DNA of 64,000 nucleotides, from positions 4,092,001-4,156,000 of the forward strand of contig NZ_CP045701.2 of assembly GCF_009601685.2 (NCBI RefSeq), given 5' to 3'. The stretch comes from Pseudomonas brassicacearum (lineage in GTDB: Bacteria; Pseudomonadota; Gammaproteobacteria; Pseudomonadales; Pseudomonadaceae). The notes beneath the pieces were generated by a model. The model searched no databases. It was given only the letters and a program-made list of their open reading frames with translations, and was not told the origin of the DNA. A program made the position numbers and the translations under genes. Shown here piece by piece: positions 14,949 to 23,361 of this stretch (positions are counted from its first letter, which is position 1; each line of letters starts with the position of its first letter).

Positions 14949-16712
14949 ATGGTCTGGCAACAAGTCTACGATCCCTTCGGTAATGCGGTGCTGTCGACGC
15001 TCCTGGCGGCGGTTCCGGTGGTGGTGATGCTGGCGTCCCTGGCGTTCTTTCATGTCAAGGCGCACCTGGCGGCGTTGATGGCCTTGGCCTCGGCCTTGCT
15101 GATCGCGATCTTCGCCTTCGGCATGCCCGCCGGCATGGCCGGTTCGGCGGCACTTTATGGCGCGGCCAACGGGTTGCTGCCCATTGGCTGGATTGTCCTC
15201 AACATCATTTTCCTGCACCGGCTGACCACCGAGAACGGCTCGTTCAAGGTCCTGCAGGATTCCCTCGCCCGCATCACCGACGACCGGCGCCTGCAATTGC
15301 TGCTGATCGCCTTTTGCTTCGGTGCGTTCTTCGAGGGCGCGGCGGGCTTCGGCACGCCGGTGGCGGTGACTGGCGCGATCCTGATCGGGCTGGGGTTCTC
15401 ACCCCTGGCCGCCTCGGGCCTGGCGCTGATCGCCAACACCGCGCCCGTGGCGTTCGGCGCCCTGGGTACGCCGATCATCACCCTGGCCAAGGTTACCGGT
15501 CTGGATGAAATGGAGTTGTCGATGATGGTCGGTCGGCAGTTGCCGTTTTTTTCAGTGATCGTGCCGTTCTGGTTGATCTGGGCGTTTGCCGGATGGCGCA
15601 AGATGCTGGAAATCTGGCCGGCGATTATGGTGGCCGGCGTCAGCTTCGCCATCCCGCAGTTCCTGGTATCGAACTACCACGGGCCGATGCTGGTGGATGT
15701 GATTGCCGCGCTGATTTCCATGGCCTGCCTCACCGGTTTTCTCAAGGTCTGGAAACCGGCCACGGTGCACACGTCCGCAGCGTTGTCGGGACGGGTCGAT
15801 GATTCGAAAGTCGACGTGAGCGAAGATGAAAAACCGCAGGTCGGCGGTACCTTTTCCGGTGATGCGCGACCGGCTGTACTGCGGGCCTGGATGCCGTGGA
15901 TCATCCTCACGGTCTTCGTGTTCGCCTGGGGTACCCAGGGTTTCAAGAACCTGTTCGATACCCGCCCGGCGCTGGACCCACAGACCCAATCGGTCAAGCT
16001 CGACCCTCAAGGCAAGCCGATGCGTGAGGCCAACCCGATCTTCTCGCCCCTGGTGACCTTCGGCACCATCCACCAGCAGATCGAAAAAGTCCCGCCCGTG
16101 GTGCCTCAACCTAAAACCGAGGAAGCGGTCTACAAATTCAACTGGTTCACCGCCACCGGCAGCGGCATCTTCCTGGCGGCGATTCTCGGTGGCTTGCTGA
16201 TGGGCTACTCCATCACGCAACTGCTGCATCACTACCTGCGAACGCTCTGGGTGGTGCGCTACTCGCTGATCACCATCGTGGCGATGTTGGCCCTGGGGTT
16301 TCTCACACGCTATTCAGGCCTGGACGCGACCATGGGCCTGGCCTTCGCCGCCACGGGCATTTTCTACCCCATGTTCGGCACCCTGCTGGGCTGGCTCGGC
16401 GTGGCACTGACCGGCTCGGACACTGCGTCCAACGTGCTGTTTGGCGGCTTGCAACGGGTCACGTCCGAGCAACTGGGCATCAGCCCGGTGTTGATGGCGG
16501 CGGCCAACAGTTCCGGCGGGGTCATGGGCAAGATGGTCGACGCCCAGTCGATCGTGGTCGCCTCCACCGCCACCCGTTGGTACGGTCACGAAGGCGAAAT
16601 CCTGCGCTACGTGTTTTTCCACTCGGTGGTGCTGGCGATTCTGGTGGGCGGGCTGGTGACGTTGCAGGCGTATGTGGCGCCGTTCACGCATATGGTGGTG
16701 GGAGGACACTGA
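14949..16712 (+). CDS. lldP: L-lactate permease
   Basis: A 587-residue LctP/LldP family lactate:H+ symporter in the inner membrane, with about 13-14 helices. Signature stretches are 'GAFFEGAAGFGTPVAVTGAI', 'APVAFGALGTPIITLAKVTG' and near the C-terminus 'LTGSDTASNVLFGGLQRVTS' and 'ANSSGGVMGKMVDAQSIVVA'. Slightly longer than E. coli LldP (551), with an added hydrophilic loop around residues 285-400. The lactate dehydrogenase genes and LldR, often adjacent in Pseudomonas, are not here, so glycolate or another 2-hydroxy acid remains possible. ATG 14949 follows an AGAGGTGG site. Confidence 0.88.
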   Translation: MVWQQVYDPFGNAVLSTLLAAVPVVVMLASLAFFHVKAHLAALMALASALLIAIFAFGMPAGMAGSAALYGAANGLLPIGWIVLNIIFLHRLTTENGSFKVLQDSLARITDDRRLQLLLIAFCFGAFFEGAAGFGTPVAVTGAILIGLGFSPLAASGLALIANTAPVAFGALGTPIITLAKVTGLDEMELSMMVGRQLPFFSVIVPFWLIWAFAGWRKMLEIWPAIMVAGVSFAIPQFLVSNYHGPMLVDVIAALISMACLTGFLKVWKPATVHTSAALSGRVDDSKVDVSEDEKPQVGGTFSGDARPAVLRAWMPWIILTVFVFAWGTQGFKNLFDTRPALDPQTQSVKLDPQGKPMREANPIFSPLVTFGTIHQQIEKVPPVVPQPKTEEAVYKFNWFTATGSGIFLAAILGGLLMGYSITQLLHHYLRTLWVVRYSLITIVAMLALGFLTRYSGLDATMGLAFAATGIFYPMFGTLLGWLGVALTGSDTASNVLFGGLQRVTSEQLGISPVLMAAANSSGGVMGKMVDAQSIVVASTATRWYGHEGEILRYVFFHSVVLAILVGGLVTLQAYVAPFTHMVVGGH

Positions 16713-16723
16713 TCGAATGCGTC

Positions 16724-16829
16724 CTGTAGGAGCTGCCGAAGGCTGCGATCTTTTGATTTTGATCTTTCGCTTGAGACTCGATTGAACTCGCAAAGATCGC
16801 AGCCTCGCTTCGCTCGGCAGCTCCTACAA
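16724..16829. repeat. Family A inverted REP
   Basis: Left 'tgtaggagctgccgaaggct', right 'ctcgcttcgctcggcagctc' ending ctaca. Convergent position between lldP (+) and the lipoprotein gene (-). Confidence 0.8.
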
Positions 16830-16860
16830 TGTCCCCATCAAGCAGGGGCGAGCGGGGTTT

Positions 16861-17196
16861 TTACTGAACGTTCTTGAGCTTGACCACATCACCGGACACC
16901 GAGGTGGTGTAGCCGGTCAGGACCCAGGCCCAGAACCAGTTTTCCTGGACTTGGGTGTTGATCATGGCGTCGCCGCCCTTGGCCTTGATCGCTGCAGTCT
17001 GGGCACGCACGAAACGGTTGTTCTGGCGAATCGGGATCACGCCGAACAGCAGCAGGCCGGTGGCTTTTGCTTCACTGTGGCCGACAACGGTGTATTGGCT
17101 GCTGTCGTATTGCTGGGTTTTCATCGCGGTACCGGTGCAACCCGCCAGGGCCAAGCCGAACAATGCGCAGGCGACAATTTTGCTGATGTGGTTCAT
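16861..17196 (-). CDS. Hypothetical lipoprotein
   Basis: A 111-residue predicted lipoprotein: signal peptide MNHISKIVACALFGLALAG with acylated C20 (LALAGC). The mature part includes 'YTVVGHSEAKATGLLLFGVI' and 'AAIKAKGGDAMINTQVQENW', a pattern seen in small conserved envelope lipoproteins of unknown function. The residue after Cys is Thr, so outer membrane sorting is likely. ATG 17196 has GGAG 7 bases upstream, better than the alternative 4 codons earlier. It is a single gene, divergent from the alginate lyase. Confidence 0.8.
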   Translation of the reverse strand: MNHISKIVACALFGLALAGCTGTAMKTQQYDSSQYTVVGHSEAKATGLLLFGVIPIRQNNRFVRAQTAAIKAKGGDAMINTQVQENWFWAWVLTGYTTSVSGDVVKLKNVQ

Positions 17197-17401
17197 TGAA
17201 TACTCCATTGGAAAACGCCCGGGATCCGTCTCTCGGGCGGCGCGTACTCTAACCGATCAGCAACAAATTGACACATGGCAATCCGCCCAATTCAGCGCCT
17301 GAGAGGCTCATCGCAGAGCCATCCATCAGGTGCGCCTCCAGCGAAACAGACCCTCGTCGATAACATGAAAACAACGCCACGGAAGGCAGTATTTTGTCTT
17401 G

Positions 17402-17423
17402 ACGGCCGCCAGATAACGGCCGT
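17402..17423 (+). promoter_or_regulatory. Hairpin just upstream of the alginate lyase ribosome-binding site
   Basis: Exact 7-base arms ACGGCCG and CGGCCGT with an 8-base loop, ending 7 bases before the GGAGG of the lyase gene. It could be a leader hairpin protecting the 5' end or an operator; neither can be distinguished by sequence. Confidence 0.45.
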
Positions 17424-17443
17424 TCCCGTTGGAGGTGTTCATC

Positions 17444-18100
17444 ATGATTGACGTAACTGTCTGGAGCGTAACCCTGCCGGTGCAAACGCCGGCGCAGGTC
17501 GTGGCGACCAAAGCCATGCCGACCTTGAAGAACAAGTATTTCGACAATAACGGCCAGAGGATCATCTTCTGGGCGCCCGTCACCGGCTCCCATACCGGTA
17601 ACAGCAAATACCCGCGTTCCGAACTGCGGGAAACCAGCAGGGACGGGAAACACCGCAACTGGCGCTACAACAGCGGCACCAACACCCTCAAGGGCGAGCT
17701 TTCAGTGAACCAGGTGCCTTCCGAAGGCCGCGTGGTCGTGGCGCAGATTCACGCCAAGGACGCCCCCACGCCGTTGTTGAAGTTGGTGTACCGCTACGCC
17801 AAGGGCACCGGCAATATCGACGTGGAGTACCGGGTCAAGCCCAAGGACAAGAAGAGCCCGGTGATCTACACCGTGCCCAAGGTACCGTTGAACAAATCCT
17901 TCTCATACACGCTGCAAATGGACAAGCAAGGCCAGCTCTCGGTGCTGATCGGCAAAGGTGGCAAACAGGTAAAACTGGACAAGTCCTGGTACGGCTATAA
18001 CTTCTATTTCAAGGCTGGCGTCTACACCTTGGATAACAAGGGCTACTCCAATGAAGGCGGGAAAGTGACCTACACCAAACTGAGCGTCAGTCACAAATGA
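17444..18100 (+). CDS. Polysaccharide lyase family 7 (alginate lyase)
   Basis: A 218-residue PL7 enzyme (alginate_lyase2, jelly-roll fold) that cleaves alginate by beta-elimination. All three family motifs are visible: RSELRE (58-63), QIH (101-103) and YFKAGVY (188-194), including catalytic Arg, Gln, His and Tyr. QIH rather than QVH often goes with polyG or mixed specificity; this is only a tendency. There is no signal peptide, so it is either cytoplasmic or exported by a non-Sec route. ATG 17444 has GGAGG at 17431-17435. No alginate biosynthesis genes are nearby. Confidence 0.88.
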   Translation: MIDVTVWSVTLPVQTPAQVVATKAMPTLKNKYFDNNGQRIIFWAPVTGSHTGNSKYPRSELRETSRDGKHRNWRYNSGTNTLKGELSVNQVPSEGRVVVAQIHAKDAPTPLLKLVYRYAKGTGNIDVEYRVKPKDKKSPVIYTVPKVPLNKSFSYTLQMDKQGQLSVLIGKGGKQVKLDKSWYGYNFYFKAGVYTLDNKGYSNEGGKVTYTKLSVSHK

Positions 18101-18118
18101 CCGACGCCCTGCCCTGCT

Positions 18119-19351
18119 TCAGGCCTTTGACGGCGCGGCGAGCGTTTGCTGACCACGGAAGGTAAACAGGAAGCAAGCCAACACCAGCAACGCAAAACCG
18201 GCCGGGAACAGCCAGATGCTTTTCCAATCGTGGCCGCCCTCCAGGACAAAGTGATCGGTCACCTGCCCCGCCACCCAGAAACCGATCAACATCCCCACGC
18301 CATAGGTCGCCAGGGTAATCAGGCCCTGGGCCGAACTGCGCAAATGCTTCGGCGCCTTGGCATCGGTGTAGATCTGCCCCGATACAAAAAAGAAGTCATA
18401 ACAGATGCCGTGCAAGGCAATGCCGGTGAACAACATGAATGCCAGGTCGCCGTTATTGCCATAGGCGAACAACACATAGCGCAGCGCCCACGCCAACATG
18501 CCCACCAACAACGCCAGCTTGATGCCGAAGCGCTGGATGAACAGCGGCAACAGCAGCATGAACAACACTTCCGAGACCTGCCCGATGGCCATTTTCGCGG
18601 TCGGGTTGGTCATGCCGGTTTCGGCCAGGAACGGGTTGGCATTCTGGTAATAGAACGCCAAGGGAATGCAGATCAGGATCGAGGCGATGAAGAACACCAG
18701 GTAGCTGCGGTCCTTCAACAACCCCAACGCGTCCAGCCCCAGCAGTTGCTTGACGCCGCCAGTGCTGGCCTGTTCCTTGAGCGGCGCCGTGGCCGGTAGC
18801 GTGAAGCTGTAGAGCCCAAGGATCAGGGACGCGATGGCCGCCATCAGGAAGGTATTGCGCAAGCCGCCCGCCAAGATCGCTTCACGCGAATCCCAGGCAA
18901 ACACAAAACTGATCACCACGCCGGCGACGATCCAACCAATCGTGCCCCACACCCGGATACGCGAGAACTCCAGCGCCGGGTCGCGCATCTGCCGGAACGC
19001 CACGGAGTTGACCAGGGCCAGCGTCGGCATGTAGACCGCCATGTACGCCAGCACGTACGGGTAGAACACACTGAAATCCGCCGCCGAATACAGCTGATAC
19101 AGCAACACCGCGCCCAGCAGGTGCAATATCGCCAGGATCCGTTCGGCATTGAAGTAGCGGTCGGCGATCAGGCCGATGACGAACGGCGCAATGATCGCCC
19201 CCCACGACTGCGTGGAAAACGCCATGCCGATCTGCCCGCCGCTGGCGCCCAGCGTGCTGGAAAGAAAAGTCCCCAGGGTGACGAACCAGCCACCCCAGAT
19301 AAAGAACTGCAGGAACATCATCACGCTCAGGCGTGCGTTCATCGTGGTCAT
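18119..19351 (-). CDS. MFS permease, nucleoside:H+ symporter (NupG/XapB-like) family
   Basis: A 410-residue inner membrane transporter with 12 predicted helices. The N-terminus 'RLSVMMFLQFFIWGGWFVTL' and 'LGTFLSSTLGASGGQIGMAF' are typical of the nucleoside:H+ symporter group within the major facilitator superfamily, which also includes sugar permeases in catabolic loci. ATG 19351 is preferred over GTG 19360 because GGTGA lies 5 bases upstream. It is co-directional with the sugar isomerase and Gfo/Idh genes, from which a 182-base repeat composite separates it; it probably imports the substrate of that pathway. Confidence 0.85.
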   Translation of the reverse strand: MTTMNARLSVMMFLQFFIWGGWFVTLGTFLSSTLGASGGQIGMAFSTQSWGAIIAPFVIGLIADRYFNAERILAILHLLGAVLLYQLYSAADFSVFYPYVLAYMAVYMPTLALVNSVAFRQMRDPALEFSRIRVWGTIGWIVAGVVISFVFAWDSREAILAGGLRNTFLMAAIASLILGLYSFTLPATAPLKEQASTGGVKQLLGLDALGLLKDRSYLVFFIASILICIPLAFYYQNANPFLAETGMTNPTAKMAIGQVSEVLFMLLLPLFIQRFGIKLALLVGMLAWALRYVLFAYGNNGDLAFMLFTGIALHGICYDFFFVSGQIYTDAKAPKHLRSSAQGLITLATYGVGMLIGFWVAGQVTDHFVLEGGHDWKSIWLFPAGFALLVLACFLFTFRGQQTLAAPSKA

Positions 19352-19430
19352 GACAGTCACCGTTTTATTGTTGTTCTTGTGAAAAAAAGCCTTGTGCCGC
19401 TTTTGTGGCCTGCTTTATGTGGCCTGCTTT

Positions 19431-19612
19431 TGTGGCGAGGGAGCTTGCTCCCGCTGGGACGCGCTCTGTAGGAGCTGTGTAGGAGCTGACGAGTGCAACG
19501 AGGCTGCGATCTTTCCACAGCCCATTGAGTCGAGAGCGAAAGATCAAGATCAAAAGATCGCAGGCTTCGCCAGCTCCTACAGGGCCCAGCGGGAGCAAGC
19601 TCCCTCGCCACA
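19431..19612. repeat. Nested inverted REP composite with perfect 28-bp outer arms
   Basis: Outer arms at 19431-19458 and 19585-19612 are exact reverse complements (starting tgtggcgagggagcttgctc). Inside lies a family A inverted pair: left 'tgtaggagctg' twice in tandem, right 'cttcgccagctcctac'. Just left of the outer arm, a tgtggcctgctt unit occurs twice (19404-19430). The whole would fold into one long hairpin in the mRNA between the isomerase and permease genes. Confidence 0.85.
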
Positions 19613-19616
19613 AGGG

Positions 19617-20708
19617 TTATGTCATTGGCATTGGGGGCAAGCCCAGCAACCGCCGATTGGAATCTTCATCCGCCGTGACACCAGCAAAATCGTCGAACGC
19701 CTTGCGAGTCCTGCTGATCATGTGCCGCTGGATGAACGCCGCCCCTTCTGCGGCGCCCTGTTGCGAATCCTTCAGGCAGCACTCCCATTCCAAAACCGCC
19801 CACCCGCTGAAATCGTATTGGGTCAGTTTGCTGAAGATCGATTTGAAATCGATCTGGCCATCGCCCAACGACCGGAACCGCCCGGGGCGATCGACCCAGC
19901 CCTGGTAACCGCCGTACACCCCGGAACGGGCATCGGGGCGGAATTCGGCATCCTTGACGTGGAACATGCGGATGCGCGCGTGGTAGCGGTCGATGAAGCC
20001 CAGGTAGTCCATCTGTTGCAGCAGCAGATGGCTGGGGTCGTAGAGAATCGCCGCCCGCGGGTGATGATCGACCGCCTCCAGGAAGCGCTCGAAAGAGGCC
20101 CCGTCGTGGAGGTCTTCGCCGGGGTGGATTTCGTAGCACAGGTCCACGCCGGCCGCGTCGAAGCAGTCGAGGATCGGCAACCAGCGCCGGGCCAGCTCGG
20201 CGAAACCCTGCTCCACCAGGCCCGCCGGACGCTGCGGCCAGGGGTAGAAATACGGCCACAGCAGCGCACCGGAAAACGTCGCATGGGCCTTGAGGCCCAA
20301 CCGCTGGCTGGCGCGGGCGGCCAGCTTGAGTTGCTCTATAGCCCATTCGGTCCGCGCCTGGGGCTGGCCGCGCAGATGCGCCGGGGCGAAGTCGTCGAAC
20401 AGCGCGTCGAACGCCGGGTGTACCGCCACCAACTGGCCTTGCAGGTGCGTCGACAGCTCGCTGATCTCGACGCCGGCCTGGGCACAAGTGGCCTTGAGTT
20501 CATCGCAATAATCCTGGCTCTCGGCGGCCCGGGCCAGGTCAATGTATTGGGTGCCCGACGTCGGCAGTTGAATGGCCTTGTAGCCTTGCGACGCCGCCCA
20601 CTGGGCGATGTTGGCCAGGGTGTCGAACGGCGCGTCGGCAGACATGAACTGCGCCAGGAAAATGCCTGGGCCACGCAGGCCGCTCGGTGTCTTGTCGAGG
20701 GTATTCAC
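19617..20708 (-). CDS. Sugar phosphate isomerase/epimerase family (AP endonuclease 2-like TIM barrel)
   Basis: A 363-residue TIM-barrel protein of the xylose isomerase-like/IolE-IolH group. Metal-ligand regions expected of this fold are seen: 'DLCYEIHPGEDLHDG' (Glu, His), 'AAILYDPSHLLLQQMDYLGF' (Asp, His), 'ARIRMFHVKDAEF' (His, Asp) and 'SGWAVLEWECCLKD' (Glu). GTG 20708 overlaps the TGA of the upstream Gfo/Idh gene (GTGA), with GGAG 10 bases upstream, so they are translationally coupled. The pair suggests oxidation of a sugar or cyclitol and isomerisation of the keto product, for example in 3-keto-glycoside or inositol-type routes; the substrate is not known. Confidence 0.85.
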   Translation of the reverse strand: MNTLDKTPSGLRGPGIFLAQFMSADAPFDTLANIAQWAASQGYKAIQLPTSGTQYIDLARAAESQDYCDELKATCAQAGVEISELSTHLQGQLVAVHPAFDALFDDFAPAHLRGQPQARTEWAIEQLKLAARASQRLGLKAHATFSGALLWPYFYPWPQRPAGLVEQGFAELARRWLPILDCFDAAGVDLCYEIHPGEDLHDGASFERFLEAVDHHPRAAILYDPSHLLLQQMDYLGFIDRYHARIRMFHVKDAEFRPDARSGVYGGYQGWVDRPGRFRSLGDGQIDFKSIFSKLTQYDFSGWAVLEWECCLKDSQQGAAEGAAFIQRHMISRTRKAFDDFAGVTADEDSNRRLLGLPPMPMT

Positions 20709-21880
20709 AACAGGGATGCTCCGGTTTGCACGGCGGTCCATTTCGCGTCGCCACGGTGGTTGAGGATGGCGGCCTCGATGAATGCCATGCCGCGCAAACC
20801 GGTCTCGATGCCGGGCACGCCGGGGGCGTCAGGGCCTTCGACATGGCTGCGAATGGCCTGGGCGAAATCGCCGTAGAGGTTAGCCATGGCCTCCAGGTAG
20901 CCTTCGGGATGCCCGGCCGGCAGGCGCATGCGCCGGGTGGCCGCCGCGCACAGCCACGGTTGGCCGACACCGCTACGCAAGATGCGCAGGGGCTGGTCAA
21001 CGGCGCGATGGATCAGGCTCGCCGGTTCTTCCTGGCGCCACTCCAAGGCGCCCTTGTCGCCATAGACGCGAATCTTCAGCGGGTTCTCTTCGCCGGTGCA
21101 GACCTGGCTTGCGATCAACACACCGCTGGCACCGCCCGCCATCTTGAACAGCATCGCGGCGTCGTCATCCAATTGCCGGCCCGGGATGTGCGTGCCCAAA
21201 GTGGCGCATAGCTGTTGGATAGGCTGGTCTGCAACGAACTCGGCCAGGGAAAACGCGTGGGTGCCAATGTCGCCGATGCAACCGCCCAGGCCGGACTGCG
21301 AGGGGTCGTCGCGCCACTCGGCCTGTTTATTGCCCTGGGCGGCGACATCCTGGCTGAGCCAGCCTTGGGGGTACTCGACCAGCACTTTGCGCACCTGGCC
21401 AATCTCGCCCGAACGCACCATCTCCCGGGCCTGCCAAACCATGGGATAGCCCAGGTAGGTGTGGGCCAGGCCGTAGAGGCAACGGCTGCCTTGCAGCACT
21501 TCCCGCAGGGCCAGCAACTCGTTGAGGTCCAGGGCGGCGGGTTTCTCGCTGAACACATGGAAACCGGCTTTCAGCGCCTGGCTGGCAATGGGTGCATGGA
21601 GGTGATTGGGCGTGACGATCACCAGCAGTTCCATGCACTGATCCAGCGGCAGCAGCGCTTCGCTGTCGAGCATCTGCTGCCAGTCGTGGTAACAACGCGA
21701 CGCCGTCAGGCCCAAGGCCGCACCGGTTTGCCGGGCGTTGTGCGGGTCGCGGCTGAACGCGCCGCACACCAGTTCGAAACCGCCATCCAGGCCCGCGGCC
21801 TGACGGTGGGCCTGGCCGATGAACGCGCCCTCTCCACCGCCGACGAAGCCCATTCTTATTTTCGGTGCTACAGGATTCAT
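20705..21880 (-). CDS. Gfo/Idh/MocA family oxidoreductase
   Basis: A 391-residue NAD(P)-dependent sugar/cyclitol dehydrogenase. The Rossmann motif is near the N-terminus ('IRMGFVGGGEGAFIGQAHRQ'), the diagnostic E-K-P of the family is in 'FHVFSEKPAALDLNELLALR', and the C-terminal domain holds 'SGLGGCIGDIGTHAFSLAEF' with the conserved Asp and His pair of the active site. First gene of a minus-strand set (dehydrogenase, isomerase, permease). Its start lies 25 bases from a perfect 20-bp palindrome, likely the operator of the divergent LacI protein. Confidence 0.9.
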   Translation of the reverse strand: MNPVAPKIRMGFVGGGEGAFIGQAHRQAAGLDGGFELVCGAFSRDPHNARQTGAALGLTASRCYHDWQQMLDSEALLPLDQCMELLVIVTPNHLHAPIASQALKAGFHVFSEKPAALDLNELLALREVLQGSRCLYGLAHTYLGYPMVWQAREMVRSGEIGQVRKVLVEYPQGWLSQDVAAQGNKQAEWRDDPSQSGLGGCIGDIGTHAFSLAEFVADQPIQQLCATLGTHIPGRQLDDDAAMLFKMAGGASGVLIASQVCTGEENPLKIRVYGDKGALEWRQEEPASLIHRAVDQPLRILRSGVGQPWLCAAATRRMRLPAGHPEGYLEAMANLYGDFAQAIRSHVEGPDAPGVPGIETGLRGMAFIEAAILNHRGDAKWTAVQTGASLL

Positions 21881-21905
21881 CGCGATTGTCTTCCTGTCAG
21901 AATGT

Positions 21906-21925
21906 TGATGTAACCGGTTACATCA
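21906..21925. promoter_or_regulatory. LacI-family operator, perfect 20-bp palindrome
   Basis: TGATGTAACCGGTTACATCA is fully self-complementary with the central CG typical of LacI/GalR-family operators. It lies between the Gfo/Idh gene (start 21880, minus) and the LacI gene (start 22048, plus), placed to control both. No second perfect copy was seen elsewhere in the locus. Confidence 0.85.
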
Positions 21926-22047
21926 TGGCGAAAATCTAGGCTCAGTTTTCCTGCGTGTCAAACCCCATGCGCTCACGCATGAACATTTGTGGGGCGCTCA
22001 ACCTGCGGTAAGCTCCCCAACCGTAGCCCCTGCCCCGTGAGGTGATT

Positions 22048-23052
22048 TTGTCCAACATTCGTGAAGTGGCCCGGCTGGCCGGTGTTTCGGTGGCCACGGT
22101 GTCCAGAACGCTGAAATCGCCCGAACGGGTGCTTCCCCAGACGCGGGACAAGGTCAACGCGGCGGTGGAACAGGCCGGCTATCGACCCAATCTGATGGCC
22201 GTGCAGTTTCGCTCCCGCCGCACCGGCAACCTGGTGATCCTGGTGCCGACCATCGCCAATACGTTCTTCGCCCGGGTCATCAGCGGCGCGCAGCAGGCCG
22301 CGCAGGCGGCGGGCTATCGTTTGCTGCTGTGCGACACCCAGGGCCAGGTGCAAATCGAGCGCGAGTTCGCCGCGCTGGTCTACGCCCACCAGGCCGACGG
22401 GGTGATCCAGTTGCGCGCCAGCGATCCTTTCGAATCAATGCCCGCAGGCGCTGAGAGCCTGCCGCTGGTCAACGCCTGCGAAGTGGTCAGGAACGCGCCC
22501 TACCCGACCATCAGCCTCGACAACCGCGCCGCCGCCCAGGCCATGACCGAGCACCTGATCGGCCTCGGTCATCGCCGCATCGGCATCATCAAGGGGCCAC
22601 GCAGCAGCCCCCTGACCCTGGATCGCGTGGCCGGCTACCAGGATGCCCTGCACCAGGCTGGTATCGCCGTCGACCCAAGCCTGATCTGCCATGGCGACTT
22701 CACCTTGAAGGCCGGTGACGACGGCGCCGCCGCGATGCTGGAACGGGCCGACCGTCCCAGTGCGCTGTTCTGTGAAAACGACGAGATGGCCATCGGCGCG
22801 CTCAGGCGCATCAAGCAAATGGGCCTGCGGGTGCCCGAGGACATTTCCCTGGTGGGTTTTGATGACATCCCGTTCGCCGCCTATTGCGACCCGCCCCTGA
22901 CCACCATTGCGCAACCTGCCGAAATCTTTGGGCAAAAAGCGGTAGAGATGCTGATTGCCCTGATCGAGAAAAAGCCGATTGCCGAACAGCATGTGGTGTT
23001 GCCATTTGAGTTGACGGTGCGTGGCAGTACGGCGCCTAGGGCCAGACAGTGA
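22048..23052 (+). CDS. LacI family transcriptional regulator
   Basis: A 334-residue LacI/GalR-type repressor. The N-terminal helix-turn-helix reads 'SNIREVARLAGVSVATVSRT' with the hinge 'GYRPNLMAVQFRSRRTGNLV', followed by a sugar-binding periplasmic-protein-like domain ('LVPTIANTFFARVISGAQQA', 'SLVGFDDIPFAAYCDPPLTT'). TTG 22048 is chosen as start: GAGG at 22039-22042 is 5 bases upstream and the family motif begins at the next codon; a GTG two codons earlier overlaps the ribosome-binding site. It is divergent from the sugar operon and probably represses it through the palindrome at 21906-21925; the inducer is unknown. Confidence 0.9.
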   Translation: MSNIREVARLAGVSVATVSRTLKSPERVLPQTRDKVNAAVEQAGYRPNLMAVQFRSRRTGNLVILVPTIANTFFARVISGAQQAAQAAGYRLLLCDTQGQVQIEREFAALVYAHQADGVIQLRASDPFESMPAGAESLPLVNACEVVRNAPYPTISLDNRAAAQAMTEHLIGLGHRRIGIIKGPRSSPLTLDRVAGYQDALHQAGIAVDPSLICHGDFTLKAGDDGAAAMLERADRPSALFCENDEMAIGALRRIKQMGLRVPEDISLVGFDDIPFAAYCDPPLTTIAQPAEIFGQKAVEMLIALIEKKPIAEQHVVLPFELTVRGSTAPRARQ

Positions 23053-23061
23053 GTGGGAACC

Positions 23062-23280
23062 CGTGGCGAGGGAGCTTGCTCCCGCTGGGGCGCGCCCTGT
23101 AGGAGCTATGTAGGAGCTATGTAGGGGCTATGTAGGAGCTGTCGAGCGGAGCGAGGCTGCGATCTTTCCACTGACAATTGAGTCAAAAGCGAAAGATCAA
23201 GATCAAAAGATCGTCCGAACGCGGCCCGAGCCTTCGCCAGCGCCTACAGAGCCCAGCGGGAGCAAGCTTGCTCGTCACAA
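23062..23280. repeat. Nested REP composite with four-copy 11-bp tandem
   Basis: Outer arms 'cgtggcgagggagcttgctc' and 'gcgggagcaagcttgctcgt' enclose a family A pair. The left inner edge is expanded: an 11-base unit, tgtaggagcta with small changes, runs four times at 23098-23141. It fills most of the 309-base gap between the LacI and TAXI genes; nothing else is recognised there. Confidence 0.85.
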
Positions 23281-23361
23281 AAGCGTCTATGGCGCCTCGA
23301 CTCTCCTTTCGACTACAGTGGAAAGACTCTGCATACAGCCATAACAAGACGGAGAGTTCCC

